This document shows, in pieces, positions 10,359 to 19,425 of a DNA stretch of 61,974 nt; the stretch's first letter is position 1; each line of letters starts with the position of its first letter. Under the pieces are notes generated by a model, which worked only from the letters and a program-made list of their open reading frames with translations, did no database searches and was not told where the DNA came from. Origin of the DNA: Pirellulales bacterium (GTDB taxonomy: Bacteria; Planctomycetota; Planctomycetia; Pirellulales; Pirellulaceae); NCBI GenBank assembly GCA_022451045.1, contig JAKUOW010000007.1, positions 1-61,974 on the forward strand. Reading direction: 5' to 3'. Made by a program: the position numbers and the translations under genes.

Positions 10359-10573
10359 CAACTTCTCGATCAATCCGATGATTTTTCAATGGCTAGTCAC
10401 TGCACAATCAAAAAATGCATGAAGGTTCACGGGGCGCGTACCGGTACCTAGATACTGCCACCTATCAATTGAATCGGATTTTCATATACGCAGACTTAAC
10501 GCTTCATTTGCAAATACGAACATTCCGCGGCAATTGTAAGGCCTCATTTGATGGAGTATGCTCAACAAATACA

Positions 10574-10606
10574 GCACACCGGTCACATGCATGTACCGGA
10601 GTGTGT
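10574..10606. promoter_or_regulatory. Dyad/hairpin in the sodA upstream region
   Basis: The 299 bp between the acidic membrane gene and sodA hold no credible gene. A long imperfect inverted repeat, GCACACCGGT...ACCGGAGTGTGT, encloses a perfect 10-bp palindrome ACATGCATGT. It ends about 50 bp before the sodA ATG, a position that suits an operator or a 5' UTR hairpin. It has no U-tract and is not a terminator. Confidence 0.4.
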
Positions 10607-10657
10607 TGCAATCGATCAGAGACATATTAGATATTTACTTTGAATTAGGATTAGAAA

Positions 10658-11263
10658 ATGGCTTACGAACTTCCAGACCTCTCATACGCATACGATGCAC
10701 TTGAGCCAAACATCGACGCACGTACGATGGAAATCCACCATAGCAAGCACCATGCTGGCTACGTAGCAAAAGTCAATGCCGCCATCGAAGGTACAGAACT
10801 CGGCTCTAAATCTGTAGAAGACCTGGTTTCAGACTTAGGATCGGTGCCAGAGAACATCCGCGGTGCCGTACAGAACAACGGTGGCGGCCACGCTAATCAC
10901 TCTCTATTCTGGTCCATACTGTCGGCAGACGGCGGTGGCGAACCTGCTGGCGAACTTGCTGATGCGATCAACGCAGCATTCGGAAGCCTAGATGAATTCA
11001 AAACGGCATTTGCAAATGCTGCTGCGACACGATTTGGTAGTGGATGGGCATGGCTGAGTGTTGATGGCGGTAATCTCGTTGTCGAAAGCACACCGAATCA
11101 AGACAGCCCACTGATGTCAGGACGTACTCCAATTCTTGGACTCGATGTTTGGGAACACGCCTACTACCTGAACTATCAAAATCGTCGTCCGGATTACATC
11201 GCCGCATTTTGGAACGTAGTGAACTGGGATGAAGTGGCACGACGATTTGAAGCTGCGAAATAA
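10658..11263 (+). CDS. sodA: Superoxide dismutase, Mn/Fe family (Mn-type signature)
   Basis: Converts superoxide to hydrogen peroxide and oxygen. It is 201 residues, the standard length. The four metal ligands are His27 (in MEIHHSKHH), His81 (in [11 protein letters not shown]), Asp163 and His167 ([18 protein letters not shown]). The GGGHANH region and the NQDSPL segment resemble the manganese branch, although metal choice cannot be settled by eye. No signal peptide is present, so it acts in the cytoplasm. The start ATG has TAGGA upstream and the gene ends at a strong terminator, so it is probably monocistronic. Confidence 0.95.
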   Translation: MAYELPDLSYAYDALEPNIDARTMEIHHSKHHAGYVAKVNAAIEGTELGSKSVEDLVSDLGSVPENIRGAVQNNGGGHANHSLFWSILSADGGGEPAGELADAINAAFGSLDEFKTAFANAAATRFGSGWAWLSVDGGNLVVESTPNQDSPLMSGRTPILGLDVWEHAYYLNYQNRRPDYIAAFWNVVNWDEVARRFEAAK

Positions 11264-11289
11264 GCTATTTGTCTACTCATACAGTCAAC

Positions 11290-11318
11290 AACCCAGACCG
11301 CAAGGTCTGGGTTTTTTA
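11290..11318 (+). terminator. Rho-independent terminator of sodA
   Basis: A perfect 10-bp stem AACCCAGACC / GGTCTGGGTT with a GCAA tetraloop is followed by TTTTATT, 27 bp after the sodA stop. I see nothing further in 11320-11560 except the upstream region of the next gene. Confidence 0.92.
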
Positions 11319-11566
11319 TTGCGCTGGGATCAAATCAACATTGACCCATCGGCGTAATAAATCTATCATTCGCGCCAATCGTTAGTACATTGTGCACTTT
11401 TACACACGGCAAGATTTCCCCGTTTTTGGACACACTTGCCATCGAGCGAACCAGGCGGGATGCACATTGCATCCCAAAACATAAGCATGCTCAACAACCC
11501 AATGGATTGGAATGATGAGCAACACCTGACAAGGTATTCTTACTCTTTCTAAAGGACAAGGACGTC

Positions 11567-12415
11567 ATGAATCGGTCTAAACTAGGCTGGCTACCGAGCG
11601 TGGCATTAATCGCATTTGTTAGTTTTGGTCTTACTGGATGTAAAACATCTAGTTGGGCACAATTACCTGGTATGGGTTGGCTTTCAAGCGATGAACAGCC
11701 GGAAGCATCGTACTATACAGAGAATTCCCGACCTGCGAATGACTACGCGTCGCAACAAGTCGACTACTCCGAACGCTACAACGCGAATTCGGCACAGCCA
11801 ACAAACCAGTACTATGGCGGCCAGCAATTCGAATCCACCGGAAATAATAACAACAACTATCTTGGCCAAAGCCCTGGTCTAGCAACCCAAAACGGTTATG
11901 CACAACAGCCACAGGTGGCTCAGCAACCTCAGCAGTTTGCAAATCAAAACCAATACGGTGCACAACAATTGCAACCCAGCCAAACAACTCAATTTCAACC
12001 CCAACAGCAAGTTGGCCAAACGGGAGTTGGACAAACGGGAGGCAATCAATTCCAGAGTGCGCAAGGCAGCTATGACCGTGGGTTCTACGGCAACCAACAA
12101 CAAGTTGCTCAACAGGGTCAACCGAAAGAGTATAATTTCCAACCGACAAATACTACCGCTCAGGGTCAGTATGATACTGGTGAATTTCAGGCACAGGGTA
12201 CGTTCCAGCCAACACAAGGCGGAGCTGCGGCATACACTGCTCAAAACCCACAGCCAAATGCCGGAACTCAATACGGTGGCACCTTTCAACCTACCACGCA
12301 GACTCAGCAAGCACCGATGGAACCATATCGCCCTGGTAGCACAAGTGGAGTTAGCGGAACAACCGGTGGAAACTACTACGTGCCAAGTACAGGTGGGCAG
12401 TTCACCACACCATAA
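11567..12415 (+). CDS. Gln/Asn-rich disordered lipoprotein
   Basis: Function unknown. The signal peptide ends in a clear lipobox LTGC (Cys25), so the protein should be lipidated and anchored outside the inner membrane. The rest of the 282 residues are low complexity, rich in Gln, Asn, Tyr, Gly and Thr, with repeated short QQP/QFQP/GQTG/YGG elements and no folded domain I can see. The composition is prion-like. The start is supported by AAAGGACAAGGA upstream. A terminator follows, so the gene is a single unit. Several long reverse-strand frames here are artefacts of its composition. Confidence 0.8.
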   Translation: MNRSKLGWLPSVALIAFVSFGLTGCKTSSWAQLPGMGWLSSDEQPEASYYTENSRPANDYASQQVDYSERYNANSAQPTNQYYGGQQFESTGNNNNNYLGQSPGLATQNGYAQQPQVAQQPQQFANQNQYGAQQLQPSQTTQFQPQQQVGQTGVGQTGGNQFQSAQGSYDRGFYGNQQQVAQQGQPKEYNFQPTNTTAQGQYDTGEFQAQGTFQPTQGGAAAYTAQNPQPNAGTQYGGTFQPTTQTQQAPMEPYRPGSTSGVSGTTGGNYYVPSTGGQFTTP

Positions 12416-12451
12416 CAACACCCGAATCGTCTAATTCGAAAAGCTAGCCTA

Positions 12452-12487
12452 AGAGGCATATCTGGTAGCAGGTATGCCTCTTTTTTT
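12452..12487 (+). terminator. Rho-independent terminator of the lipoprotein gene
   Basis: AGAGGCATA (12452-12460) pairs with TATGCCTCT (12473-12481), with a 12-nt loop and a run of seven T. Confidence 0.9.
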
Positions 12488-12613
12488 ACCGATCATTCTT
12501 ATCGTTAGTACCGCTTGCTAAAACGACCATTGCGCGCCATGCTATCGTTCAGGAAAACACGGCCTGTTTTCAATTGCTTATCTGCATTACCCAGCATAGG
12601 AGAGGATGTTGAA

Positions 12614-12937
12614 ATGCCATTATTTGAGGTAGAGACAGACTCACACATAATCATTACCTGGGCTGACGACGAAGACGGTGCTCGAGACGTTGTTCAAGAT
12701 GCCTATCCACACGATGAAATGATCCGTTTAACGCGCCGACCGAGAGATACATGGGTTATCTCAAAGGGCGTACTTGGAATTGCAGGGAGTTCAGACCCGT
12801 GTAGCACGGCACGAGACTGCCTCTCAAAAGCTGCTGGTGATAAAGTCCATGCCATACGCTTATACATGCAGGAAACCGGTTCAGATCTTGAGTCTGCAAG
12901 AAAAGTGATCGAATCCAACATGGTCATGGGTTGGTAG
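12614..12937 (+). CDS. Small conserved-looking hypothetical protein
   Basis: I do not recognise this 107-residue protein. It begins MPLFEVETDSHIIITWADDE and ends ESNMVMGW. It is mixed alpha/beta in appearance, with no signal peptide or membrane segment. The ATG at 12614 has AGGAGAGG upstream and is chosen over the in-frame TTG at 12515, which would add 33 atypical residues. It stands alone between a terminator and the SDR gene. Confidence 0.6.
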   Translation: MPLFEVETDSHIIITWADDEDGARDVVQDAYPHDEMIRLTRRPRDTWVISKGVLGIAGSSDPCSTARDCLSKAAGDKVHAIRLYMQETGSDLESARKVIESNMVMGW

Positions 12938-13047
12938 AGATTCCGTTAGGATTTGATCAACATCAGCTTTTTTATCTGGCCAACAAAGCATCTCCTTCGT
13001 TGAATAACGCTTTCTACTTTCAGTATTAAGATAAAGGACTTTCGTCA

Positions 13048-13803
13048 ATGAGTTTCTCTCTGGCCGGACATACGGCCCTCGTCACTGGAAATAGTAGTGG
13101 TCTGGGTAAGGAAATTGGGTTGGTACTGGGAAAAGCCGGTGCGAAAGTTCCAGTCAACTTCTATAACAACAAACAACGTGCACAGGCGACCGTTGTAGAG
13201 TATGAATCCGCTGGGATCGACACATGCCTTATCCGTGCAGACGCCTCGACGCAAGAAGGGGTCAATCATTTGTACGACGAAACAGAACGACAATTAGGCA
13301 ACCCCGACATACTTGTGCCCAACGCAACGTGTGATCAACCTGAGTTGCCGATCGATGAATATGACTGGGAGTTTTACCAAAGCATGGTGGACTTCTTTAT
13401 CAAGAGTCCCTACTTGATGACAATTCGCGGCATGGAGCACATGAAACAACAAGGTTGGGGACGTATCATCAACATTGTCAGCGAGGTATACCACCGCAGC
13501 GTGGCCCCGTTTAGCGCCTATGTGGCGGCCAAGGGTGGTCAAATCGGCTGGACACGCAGTATGGCCACAGAGTTTGCACCGCTTGGGATTACGGTAAACA
13601 TGGTTGCGCCGGGTTGGATCCCTACGGAAAGACATGCAGATAAATCGCAGGAAGATCTCAATGGCTATCTAAGTACGATCCCAGCCGGCCGTTGGGGTGT
13701 ACCAAAAGATGTGGCAGACGCAGTACTATACTTTGCAAGTGACGAAGCATCATTTGTCACAGGTCAAACTTTGTGCGTAAACGGTGGAATTACACCGTGG
13801 TAA
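13048..13803 (+). CDS. Short-chain dehydrogenase/reductase
   Basis: Rossmann-fold NAD(P)-dependent oxidoreductase of unknown substrate. The cofactor glycine motif is TGNSSGLGKEIG near the N-terminus. The active site shows the YVAAK (YxxxK) pair and an upstream Ser in NIVSEVYHR. The C-terminal TGQTLCVNGG is typical of FabG-like members. The structural NNAG motif is degenerate here (PNATCD). The length of 251 aa is usual. The start ATG at 13048 is preceded by AAAGGA. No operon partner is evident. Confidence 0.85.
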   Translation: MSFSLAGHTALVTGNSSGLGKEIGLVLGKAGAKVPVNFYNNKQRAQATVVEYESAGIDTCLIRADASTQEGVNHLYDETERQLGNPDILVPNATCDQPELPIDEYDWEFYQSMVDFFIKSPYLMTIRGMEHMKQQGWGRIINIVSEVYHRSVAPFSAYVAAKGGQIGWTRSMATEFAPLGITVNMVAPGWIPTERHADKSQEDLNGYLSTIPAGRWGVPKDVADAVLYFASDEASFVTGQTLCVNGGITPW

Positions 13804-13870
13804 TATGAGTCTTGCAGTTCATTACTCGCACAAATAACCTTGTGATTAAATATCCTGGAGTTTAAATCCA

Positions 13871-15139
13871 ATGACGGAAGGGCATTTCCCAGCTGATCCG
13901 CCACCGTCTAATAAAGTCGGCACGCGCATCACCCTGACCGTCACTGCGGCAATCGTCATTACGCCGTTGTTCTTTCACTGGCTGCCTTTTGAAATCTCGC
14001 AATGGTATGTAGCATCAGCAAGAATCCAGCTGGAACAAGGGAATCGCGATGCCGCGAATGAGCAGATCGATAAAGGGCTCACGTGGAGCAATAACCCTAA
14101 TCTAATTGCCCTAAAGTCAGATTGGCTCATAGAGTCCAATCAACATGAACAGGCCATTACACTGCTTGAGGATCTATTGGAGTACCCAATTCATGACCTC
14201 AGTCTTTTAAATGTTCATATACAACTGTGCAATTCGGTCCTAGCATCTGCACGAACAAAAGGACAGGAACCATGTCTGCGTGTAGCTGAACTTTGGAAAG
14301 GTGCATCAGCAATTACCTCAGGTAAACTTTTTGAATCGCAGTCCACTCTTTTCAAGGTCAAATGTAAAAACGCCAGAGCCTATCAGCTTGCAGTTGCCAA
14401 CGACAATTTAGAACAGGCATTAACTGATACAGAAGAAACAATTGATTTACTCGGTGGAAATGTCTTCGTGTTAAATCCAATTCCGGCTAGAGGTTTCAAT
14501 GCATTCGAATACACGATTAAAGAATCTGGAAGAGATAAAGAAGTCGCTGAAGACATTCAACAACAGGTAATTGAACCCTTGGAGCGTTCTCATATCCAGC
14601 TTAAATATAATGGCGCCAAAGAGTGGTCGACAGCTGACAGTAAGCATCGCGACACCACGCTTAACGACACAACGCGCTGGCTCATTGCCGCACATAAGCT
14701 CTATTTACAGGCACTCCCGACAGAAGGATTTGATGACATTCGGCAGCGCACTAACAACGAAATTGAAGAACTTTCAAAACAACTTGAAACGAATCGTCCC
14801 ATTGCTGTCCCGAGGATCTTAAATTCCAGAGAAGAGCTTTTTTTAGTCATTCAAATCCTCGACACACGTGGCTACGTTCACTACAGACTTAAAAATTTCC
14901 AAATTGCCCATGGGAATTTAACTGCAGCAATAGACTTGGCAACGGGCATAGTGCGGGAATTGGAACGTCACGAAAATGCTCCAGGTAAGGATCGGCTGGA
15001 ATATCTTCGAAGCACTCTGGCGATTATGCACTACCATCGGGCGGTGGTATATGAATCACTCGGACATGTTGATTTTCAGAAGCGAGACCTGGAAATGGTG
15101 CGACATTACGGTGCGGAACCCAACCCCACTTTGTTTTAA
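13871..15139 (+). CDS. Membrane-anchored protein with TPR-like repeats
   Basis: Hypothetical protein of 422 residues. One hydrophobic segment lies at about residues 18-42. Helical repeats with TPR character follow (for example WYVASARIQLEQGNRDAANE at about 48-67, and HYRLKNFQIAHGNLTAAIDL near residue 350), suggesting a membrane-tethered scaffold facing the periplasm. No enzyme motif is visible. It starts 67 bp after the SDR, and TGGAGTTT lies upstream of the ATG. Confidence 0.6.
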   Translation: MTEGHFPADPPPSNKVGTRITLTVTAAIVITPLFFHWLPFEISQWYVASARIQLEQGNRDAANEQIDKGLTWSNNPNLIALKSDWLIESNQHEQAITLLEDLLEYPIHDLSLLNVHIQLCNSVLASARTKGQEPCLRVAELWKGASAITSGKLFESQSTLFKVKCKNARAYQLAVANDNLEQALTDTEETIDLLGGNVFVLNPIPARGFNAFEYTIKESGRDKEVAEDIQQQVIEPLERSHIQLKYNGAKEWSTADSKHRDTTLNDTTRWLIAAHKLYLQALPTEGFDDIRQRTNNEIEELSKQLETNRPIAVPRILNSREELFLVIQILDTRGYVHYRLKNFQIAHGNLTAAIDLATGIVRELERHENAPGKDRLEYLRSTLAIMHYHRAVVYESLGHVDFQKRDLEMVRHYGAEPNPTLF

Positions 15140-15181
15140 TGCCAGAGCCGGATTTAACATCGTTAGTTTATATGGGCGCAC

Positions 15182-15224
15182 AAAAAAAGCGTCCATGATC
15201 AACACAAGTGTCATTCACGAACGC
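15182..15224 (-). terminator. Terminator downstream of tRNA-Asp
   Basis: On the minus strand GCGTTCGTGA pairs with TCATGGACGC (10 bp with G-U pairs), followed by seven T. It begins 9 nt after the mature tRNA end. Confidence 0.75.
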
Positions 15225-15232
15225 CTTTTAAG

Positions 15233-15306
<74 letters not shown>

Positions 15307-15572
15307 AATGCCGTGTTCAGTTGTACGAATACAACTGATAGCTCTGTACGGCTAATCGCAACAAATCTGCTTTGTCACCTTAGGAAAGCCGAACAAATAA
15401 AAAGATACTCAAATTCATGCGTCTGACAACCCCCCAATACAACGTTGTGACGCTCACGTGAACCGTGTTGATTATCTTGAAAAGACTCCTACGATCAGCT
15501 CTCCATATTCAGAATCTGCCTGAAACGATATCATGGCAAATCTGTATCACAGGATGAAAAAGAAATACACTG
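15307..15572. other. Intergenic region between tRNA-Asp and the ABC-F gene
   Basis: No gene is seen. A perfect 7-bp inverted repeat CAGTTGT/ACAACTG (15318-15337) lies just upstream of the tRNA-Asp gene. Confidence 0.4.
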
Positions 15573-17507
15573 ATGCTTCTCCTATCCGTATCAGAATTGA
15601 CCAAACACTTTGGCCCGGACCCGGTTCTGGATGGCGCTAGTTTTGAGATGCGCGCGGGTCAGAAAATTTCCCTAATCGGTCCAAATGGTTCGGGGAAAAG
15701 TACACTGCTAAAGATCATTACCGGACAACTGGAAGCAGATAAAGGACAGGTATCATTACATCCGGGCACAACCATTGGATATTTGCAGCAACATGTTGAA
15801 CTAGGAGCCGGGAAAACAGTTTGGGAAGAGGCGAGTTCCGCACTGGGACATCTTAAAGATCTATCGGACAGATCACTGGAACTCGCTAATCAGATTGCTG
15901 ACTCCGCTTCTTTATCTGCAAAAGAAACAGCAGAATTAGAGGCCCAGTACGACAGGTTACAGCATCAGATTCATCAAGTTGGTGCATACAATATCGACCA
16001 CAAGATTGATCGGATTCTTCGCGGATTATCATTTGACGATGCGGCAATTAACCAACCTGTCGACACTCTCAGCGGTGGGCAACAAAACCGGCTGATGCTC
16101 GCCAAGTTATTACTACAGGAACCCGATATCCTGCTTCTAGACGAACCATCGAACCATCTGGACATCGACGCAACAGAATGGCTCGAATCCTTCCTTGCCG
16201 CGAGTGAACAGGCAGTGCTGCTTGTTAGTCATGATCGGTATCTACTGGACAAAGTGGGTCAACATACGCTTGAACTGGTCAATGGATCCATTGATGCCTA
16301 TAAGGGAAACTACACGGCCTACCTTGTTCAAAAGGAACAACGTTTAGAGGTCCAGCGACGAACCTGGGAGCGACAGCAAGAGGAAATCGCCCGACTTGAG
16401 GAATTCGTACGAAAACACAAGTACGGTCAAAAGCACGTACAAGCCGACGATCGACAAAAAAAACTCGAACGCATAGAACTTGTGGATCGCCCACGAACGA
16501 TTTCCGCACCGGTGTTTGGATTCTCAGAACCGGATCGAACAGGCGACATCGTTTTTCGTGTTGAGCATCTCTCTAAAGCATATGATCATCAGTTGTTTAA
16601 GGACCTCACGTTTGATGTAATTCGAGGGGAATCATGGGGAATCCTCGGTCCAAACGGTACAGGTAAATCCACTCTGTTAAAGTGTCTTATTGGTGACCTC
16701 GAAGCGGATGAAGGTACCGTTCACACGGGTACGGGCGTACGTCTCGGCTATCTCGATCAACAGCTCAGTTGTGTAGATCCCAAGGCCGATGTCGTGGATG
16801 CTGTGAGGCCTGACCACAAGGAGTTTTTTGAGAAACAAAGACGGGACTTACTCGCACGCTTCGGAATCCAGGATGACATGGTTTTTCAAAAAGTCTCAAG
16901 CCTCAGCGGTGGAGAACGCAGTAGAACTGCACTAGCAAAGATTGCGGCCGCCGATGCCAACGTGCTGCTCTTTGATGAGCCCACAAACCATCTCGACTTA
17001 TGGGCTAGAGAATCACTTGAAAAATCCCTAAGAGCGTTTGAAGGTACAATGGTTGTTGTCAGTCACGACCGGTACTTTCTGAATCAAGTCGTCGATCACT
17101 TGCTCGTGGTTCAACATGATCGGTTTCATGTCATTCAGGGAAACTACACGACCTATCAAACACTCGAGCAAGCCGGGCTTGCACAAGAAGCTCGTGACAC
17201 GCTAGGAAATAATAAGTCTGCGACGAAATCCGATTCGGTTAATTTGAAGCAGCCAAAGCCCGCTAAACCAAAACCACGGAATGAGTCTAGGAGGACACGG
17301 AAGTTTCCGTATCGCAAGGTACCAGAATTGGAACAAGAAATTGCTAAATCTGAATCGCGAATTGAGAAGATATTTGAGCTGTTGTCACTCGAACAAACAC
17401 TCAGAGACGGCGAGTTAGTAAAGAAATACAATCAAGAGTTACAGGAAGTGCAGTCGAAGTTAGAGCAGCTTTACGAACATCTGGAAGAGTCTCTGGAACT
17501 TAATTAG
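15573..17507 (+). CDS. ABC-F ATPase (Uup/EttA-like ribosome-associated protein)
   Basis: Soluble twin-ATPase of the ABC-F family, which acts on ribosomes rather than in transport. Each half has a Walker A (GPNGSGKST near residue 36 and GPNGTGKST near 360), an LSGGQ-type signature (LSGGQQNRLMLAKLL; LSGGERSRTALAKI) and a Walker B (LLLDEPSNHLD; LLFDEPTNHLD). A charged linker lies between them (about residues 250-310), and a basic, coiled-coil C-terminal tail (about 545-644) is like that of Uup. There are no transmembrane segments. Which ABC-F subfamily it belongs to cannot be decided by eye. Confidence 0.9.
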   Translation: MLLLSVSELTKHFGPDPVLDGASFEMRAGQKISLIGPNGSGKSTLLKIITGQLEADKGQVSLHPGTTIGYLQQHVELGAGKTVWEEASSALGHLKDLSDRSLELANQIADSASLSAKETAELEAQYDRLQHQIHQVGAYNIDHKIDRILRGLSFDDAAINQPVDTLSGGQQNRLMLAKLLLQEPDILLLDEPSNHLDIDATEWLESFLAASEQAVLLVSHDRYLLDKVGQHTLELVNGSIDAYKGNYTAYLVQKEQRLEVQRRTWERQQEEIARLEEFVRKHKYGQKHVQADDRQKKLERIELVDRPRTISAPVFGFSEPDRTGDIVFRVEHLSKAYDHQLFKDLTFDVIRGESWGILGPNGTGKSTLLKCLIGDLEADEGTVHTGTGVRLGYLDQQLSCVDPKADVVDAVRPDHKEFFEKQRRDLLARFGIQDDMVFQKVSSLSGGERSRTALAKIAAADANVLLFDEPTNHLDLWARESLEKSLRAFEGTMVVVSHDRYFLNQVVDHLLVVQHDRFHVIQGNYTTYQTLEQAGLAQEARDTLGNNKSATKSDSVNLKQPKPAKPKPRNESRRTRKFPYRKVPELEQEIAKSESRIEKIFELLSLEQTLRDGELVKKYNQELQEVQSKLEQLYEHLEESLELN

Positions 17508-17550
17508 ATAAACTTGAGCACCATAGTCCACAACAATCTCTGCTAATCAA

Positions 17551-18489
17551 ATGACCAGCATACCACTTGCCGATATTCTACCGGACACTGTCGGCATTAC
17601 TCTGATTCTCGCTGTTTGGTTTTTCGCATTTGGTGCATCACTCGGAAGTTTCCTAAACGTAGTCGCCTGGCGTCTGCCAAGGGGTAACACCGTGAGGGGC
17701 AGTTCAGAATGCCCTTCGTGTAAGCAGCGAATCCGACTCAGAGACAACATTCCGGTAGTTAGCTTTTTCAAGTTGAAAGGAAAGTGCCGTAACTGTGACT
17801 TTCAAATTCCATACCGCTACGTATTAACGGAAGTAGTCGCCGGCGGTTGTGCCACGCTGTTCTTCTGCCTGCTATTTGCATATCGCGGTGTGAATATTCC
17901 CGGGTGGAGTACGAATTCGAGATTCTTCATCGACGACTTACTCTCCAATCGAGGGCCGGTTTTAGAGATGATCGGATTCTTTCTACAGCACGGACTGTTG
18001 ATGGTCATGTTACTGACCGCATTACTCATCAAGTCACAAGATGACCGGCTTCCATCCGGACTGATCCTCTTGGGATGGCTGATTACCTTGATTTTGTGTG
18101 CATGCATCGACACAACAATTCCCGTTGGGATCAAGGGGGAGATCCTGAAGATCACTCAAAAGAACTATCAGACTTTGTTAATCCCCGTTGTCGGTGGCAT
18201 TGCCGGAATTGCACTGGGATATGTGTCAGGCCTCGTGCTAAGCGCACTTGTCGGAAAAACAAATTGGATAAGGATGAAAACAGAGCTTGCAATGATCTAC
18301 AGCTTGATCGGCCTGTCACTTGGCTGGCAAGCGACGGTCATCATCTCTATTTCCAGCCTGATGGTTACTTTGTTGATTGGTATGAGAGCTAAGAGATGTA
18401 CATCGATTGTGAAAATCGCATTAACCGGCACAATTGCGATCGCCACCATCACGCTTTTATTTATTTGCACGTGGACAGTTTGGGTGTAA
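17551..18489 (+). CDS. Prepilin-peptidase-family membrane protein lacking catalytic Asp motifs
   Basis: Homologue of type IV prepilin peptidase/N-methylase. The N-terminal domain is well preserved: GSFLNVVAWRLPRG, then zinc-type Cys54, Cys57, Cys79 and Cys82, then IPYRY. It has about eight membrane helices in 312 residues. In active A24 peptidases one Asp sits in the IDxDxxxxPD region and the second in GxGDxK. Here the first region reads IKSQDDRLPSG (residues 160-170) and the second reads RMKTELAMIY (241-250), with no GxGD, although the following SLIGLSLGWQ is conserved. This suggests a non-proteolytic or strongly divergent enzyme. It follows the ABC-F gene by 43 bp and is convergent with the HNH gene. 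Confidence 0.78.
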   Translation: MTSIPLADILPDTVGITLILAVWFFAFGASLGSFLNVVAWRLPRGNTVRGSSECPSCKQRIRLRDNIPVVSFFKLKGKCRNCDFQIPYRYVLTEVVAGGCATLFFCLLFAYRGVNIPGWSTNSRFFIDDLLSNRGPVLEMIGFFLQHGLLMVMLLTALLIKSQDDRLPSGLILLGWLITLILCACIDTTIPVGIKGEILKITQKNYQTLLIPVVGGIAGIALGYVSGLVLSALVGKTNWIRMKTELAMIYSLIGLSLGWQATVIISISSLMVTLLIGMRAKRCTSIVKIALTGTIAIATITLLFICTWTVWV

Positions 18490-18500
18490 TCGTATTACCG

Positions 18501-19109
18501 TCAGGATCCAATAAACGGTTCCCAAATTGGGTGTACAACACTCGGTTGGTAAAGATCGAGCAATGGAAACTGGCGAGGCTTTTCTGGCTGACGCAGCAAC
18601 TCCATTCGAGCTTCTTTGGGCGTCCTTCCTCCTTTGCGTGAGTTACAAGGGAAGCAGCTACACACGACGTTATCCCACGACGTTCCTCCGCCCTGACTTC
18701 TTGGTACAACGTGATCCAAACTCATCTGGCTAAATGAGAGTTTCTTGCCGCAATACTGACATTGCTGCTTATCTCGCACAAACAAATTCTTGCGGCTGAA
18801 CTTTACCGTGGCATCAGGCACACGATCAAAGTGCGTCGCACGAATAACGCGGGGAATCTGCACCGGGAAACGTACTGTTTGAATCACGTCATCGTCGATG
18901 ATGCCCGCTTCATATTGAAACTCACTTAATTCGAGCCATTGCTCGAATGAGTAATTCATGAATTGACCCTCTTCACGATCGATCACCTCAGCAGCATCTC
19001 GGCACAGCATCACGAAAGCTCGTCGAGCAGTAATGATCTGAATCGCCATATAGAACCGATTCAGTACCAGAACTGGGGAATTGAGTTTATTGCCCTTCGA
19101 CAGGATCAT
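18501..19109 (-). CDS. HNH endonuclease
   Basis: Stand-alone HNH nuclease of the type common in planctomycetes, cyanobacteria and actinobacteria. The catalytic module is at about residues 117-160. Zinc cysteines are C117/C120 (CQYC) and C152/C155 (CFPC). The HNH residues come from LDHVVPRSQGG (His133), SWDNVVC (Asn147) and CNSRKGGRTPKEA. The N-terminal 100 residues (VLVLNRFYMAI and onward) match the usual companion region. There is no mobile-element context and no toxin partner. Role unknown. Confidence 0.88.
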   Translation of the reverse strand: MILSKGNKLNSPVLVLNRFYMAIQIITARRAFVMLCRDAAEVIDREEGQFMNYSFEQWLELSEFQYEAGIIDDDVIQTVRFPVQIPRVIRATHFDRVPDATVKFSRKNLFVRDKQQCQYCGKKLSFSQMSLDHVVPRSQGGGTSWDNVVCSCFPCNSRKGGRTPKEARMELLRQPEKPRQFPLLDLYQPSVVHPIWEPFIGS

Positions 19110-19425
19110 GTGTTTCTCTTTTCAATGAAAGCAAAGTGATTACGTTATCGCCTGATCCGCAATCCGCTAACGCATAGCTTTCTGTGTGACGTTGAATGTA
19201 ACCTATCTTCATTTATTATTTCAAATCAACTTATGTCAGGACAAACGGGCCAGTGAAAGTCAAGTGACAAATTCTTCGTTTTTTTGAAGTCCGAATTTTC
19301 CTGTCATCCATCTGTTGAATCTCAACTGTCATCCACATTACGATAAGGTTATCGAAAGTGAACGAGCAACAAGGATGATTGCTCTTACTGAAGTGATAAC
19401 CCCTTTTCTTTTGAAAGACGCAGAG
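19110..19425. other. Divergent intergenic region with repeats
   Basis: No gene is seen in these 316 bp between the HNH gene and the zinc-ribbon gene. A 10-bp direct repeat CTGTCATCCA occurs at 19301 and 19326. A palindrome CGATAA-GG-TTATCG lies at 19341-19354. Both could be regulator binding sites for the plus-strand gene. Confidence 0.4.

Noticed and set aside
11649-12434. Several long frames on both strands over the Gln/Asn-rich lipoprotein
   Set aside because: They are composition artefacts of the low-complexity gene, without RBS or domains.
18501-19109. HNH gene as part of a homing element or toxin system
   Set aside because: No flanking repeats, intron, intein or immunity-like neighbour; it is a stand-alone gene.
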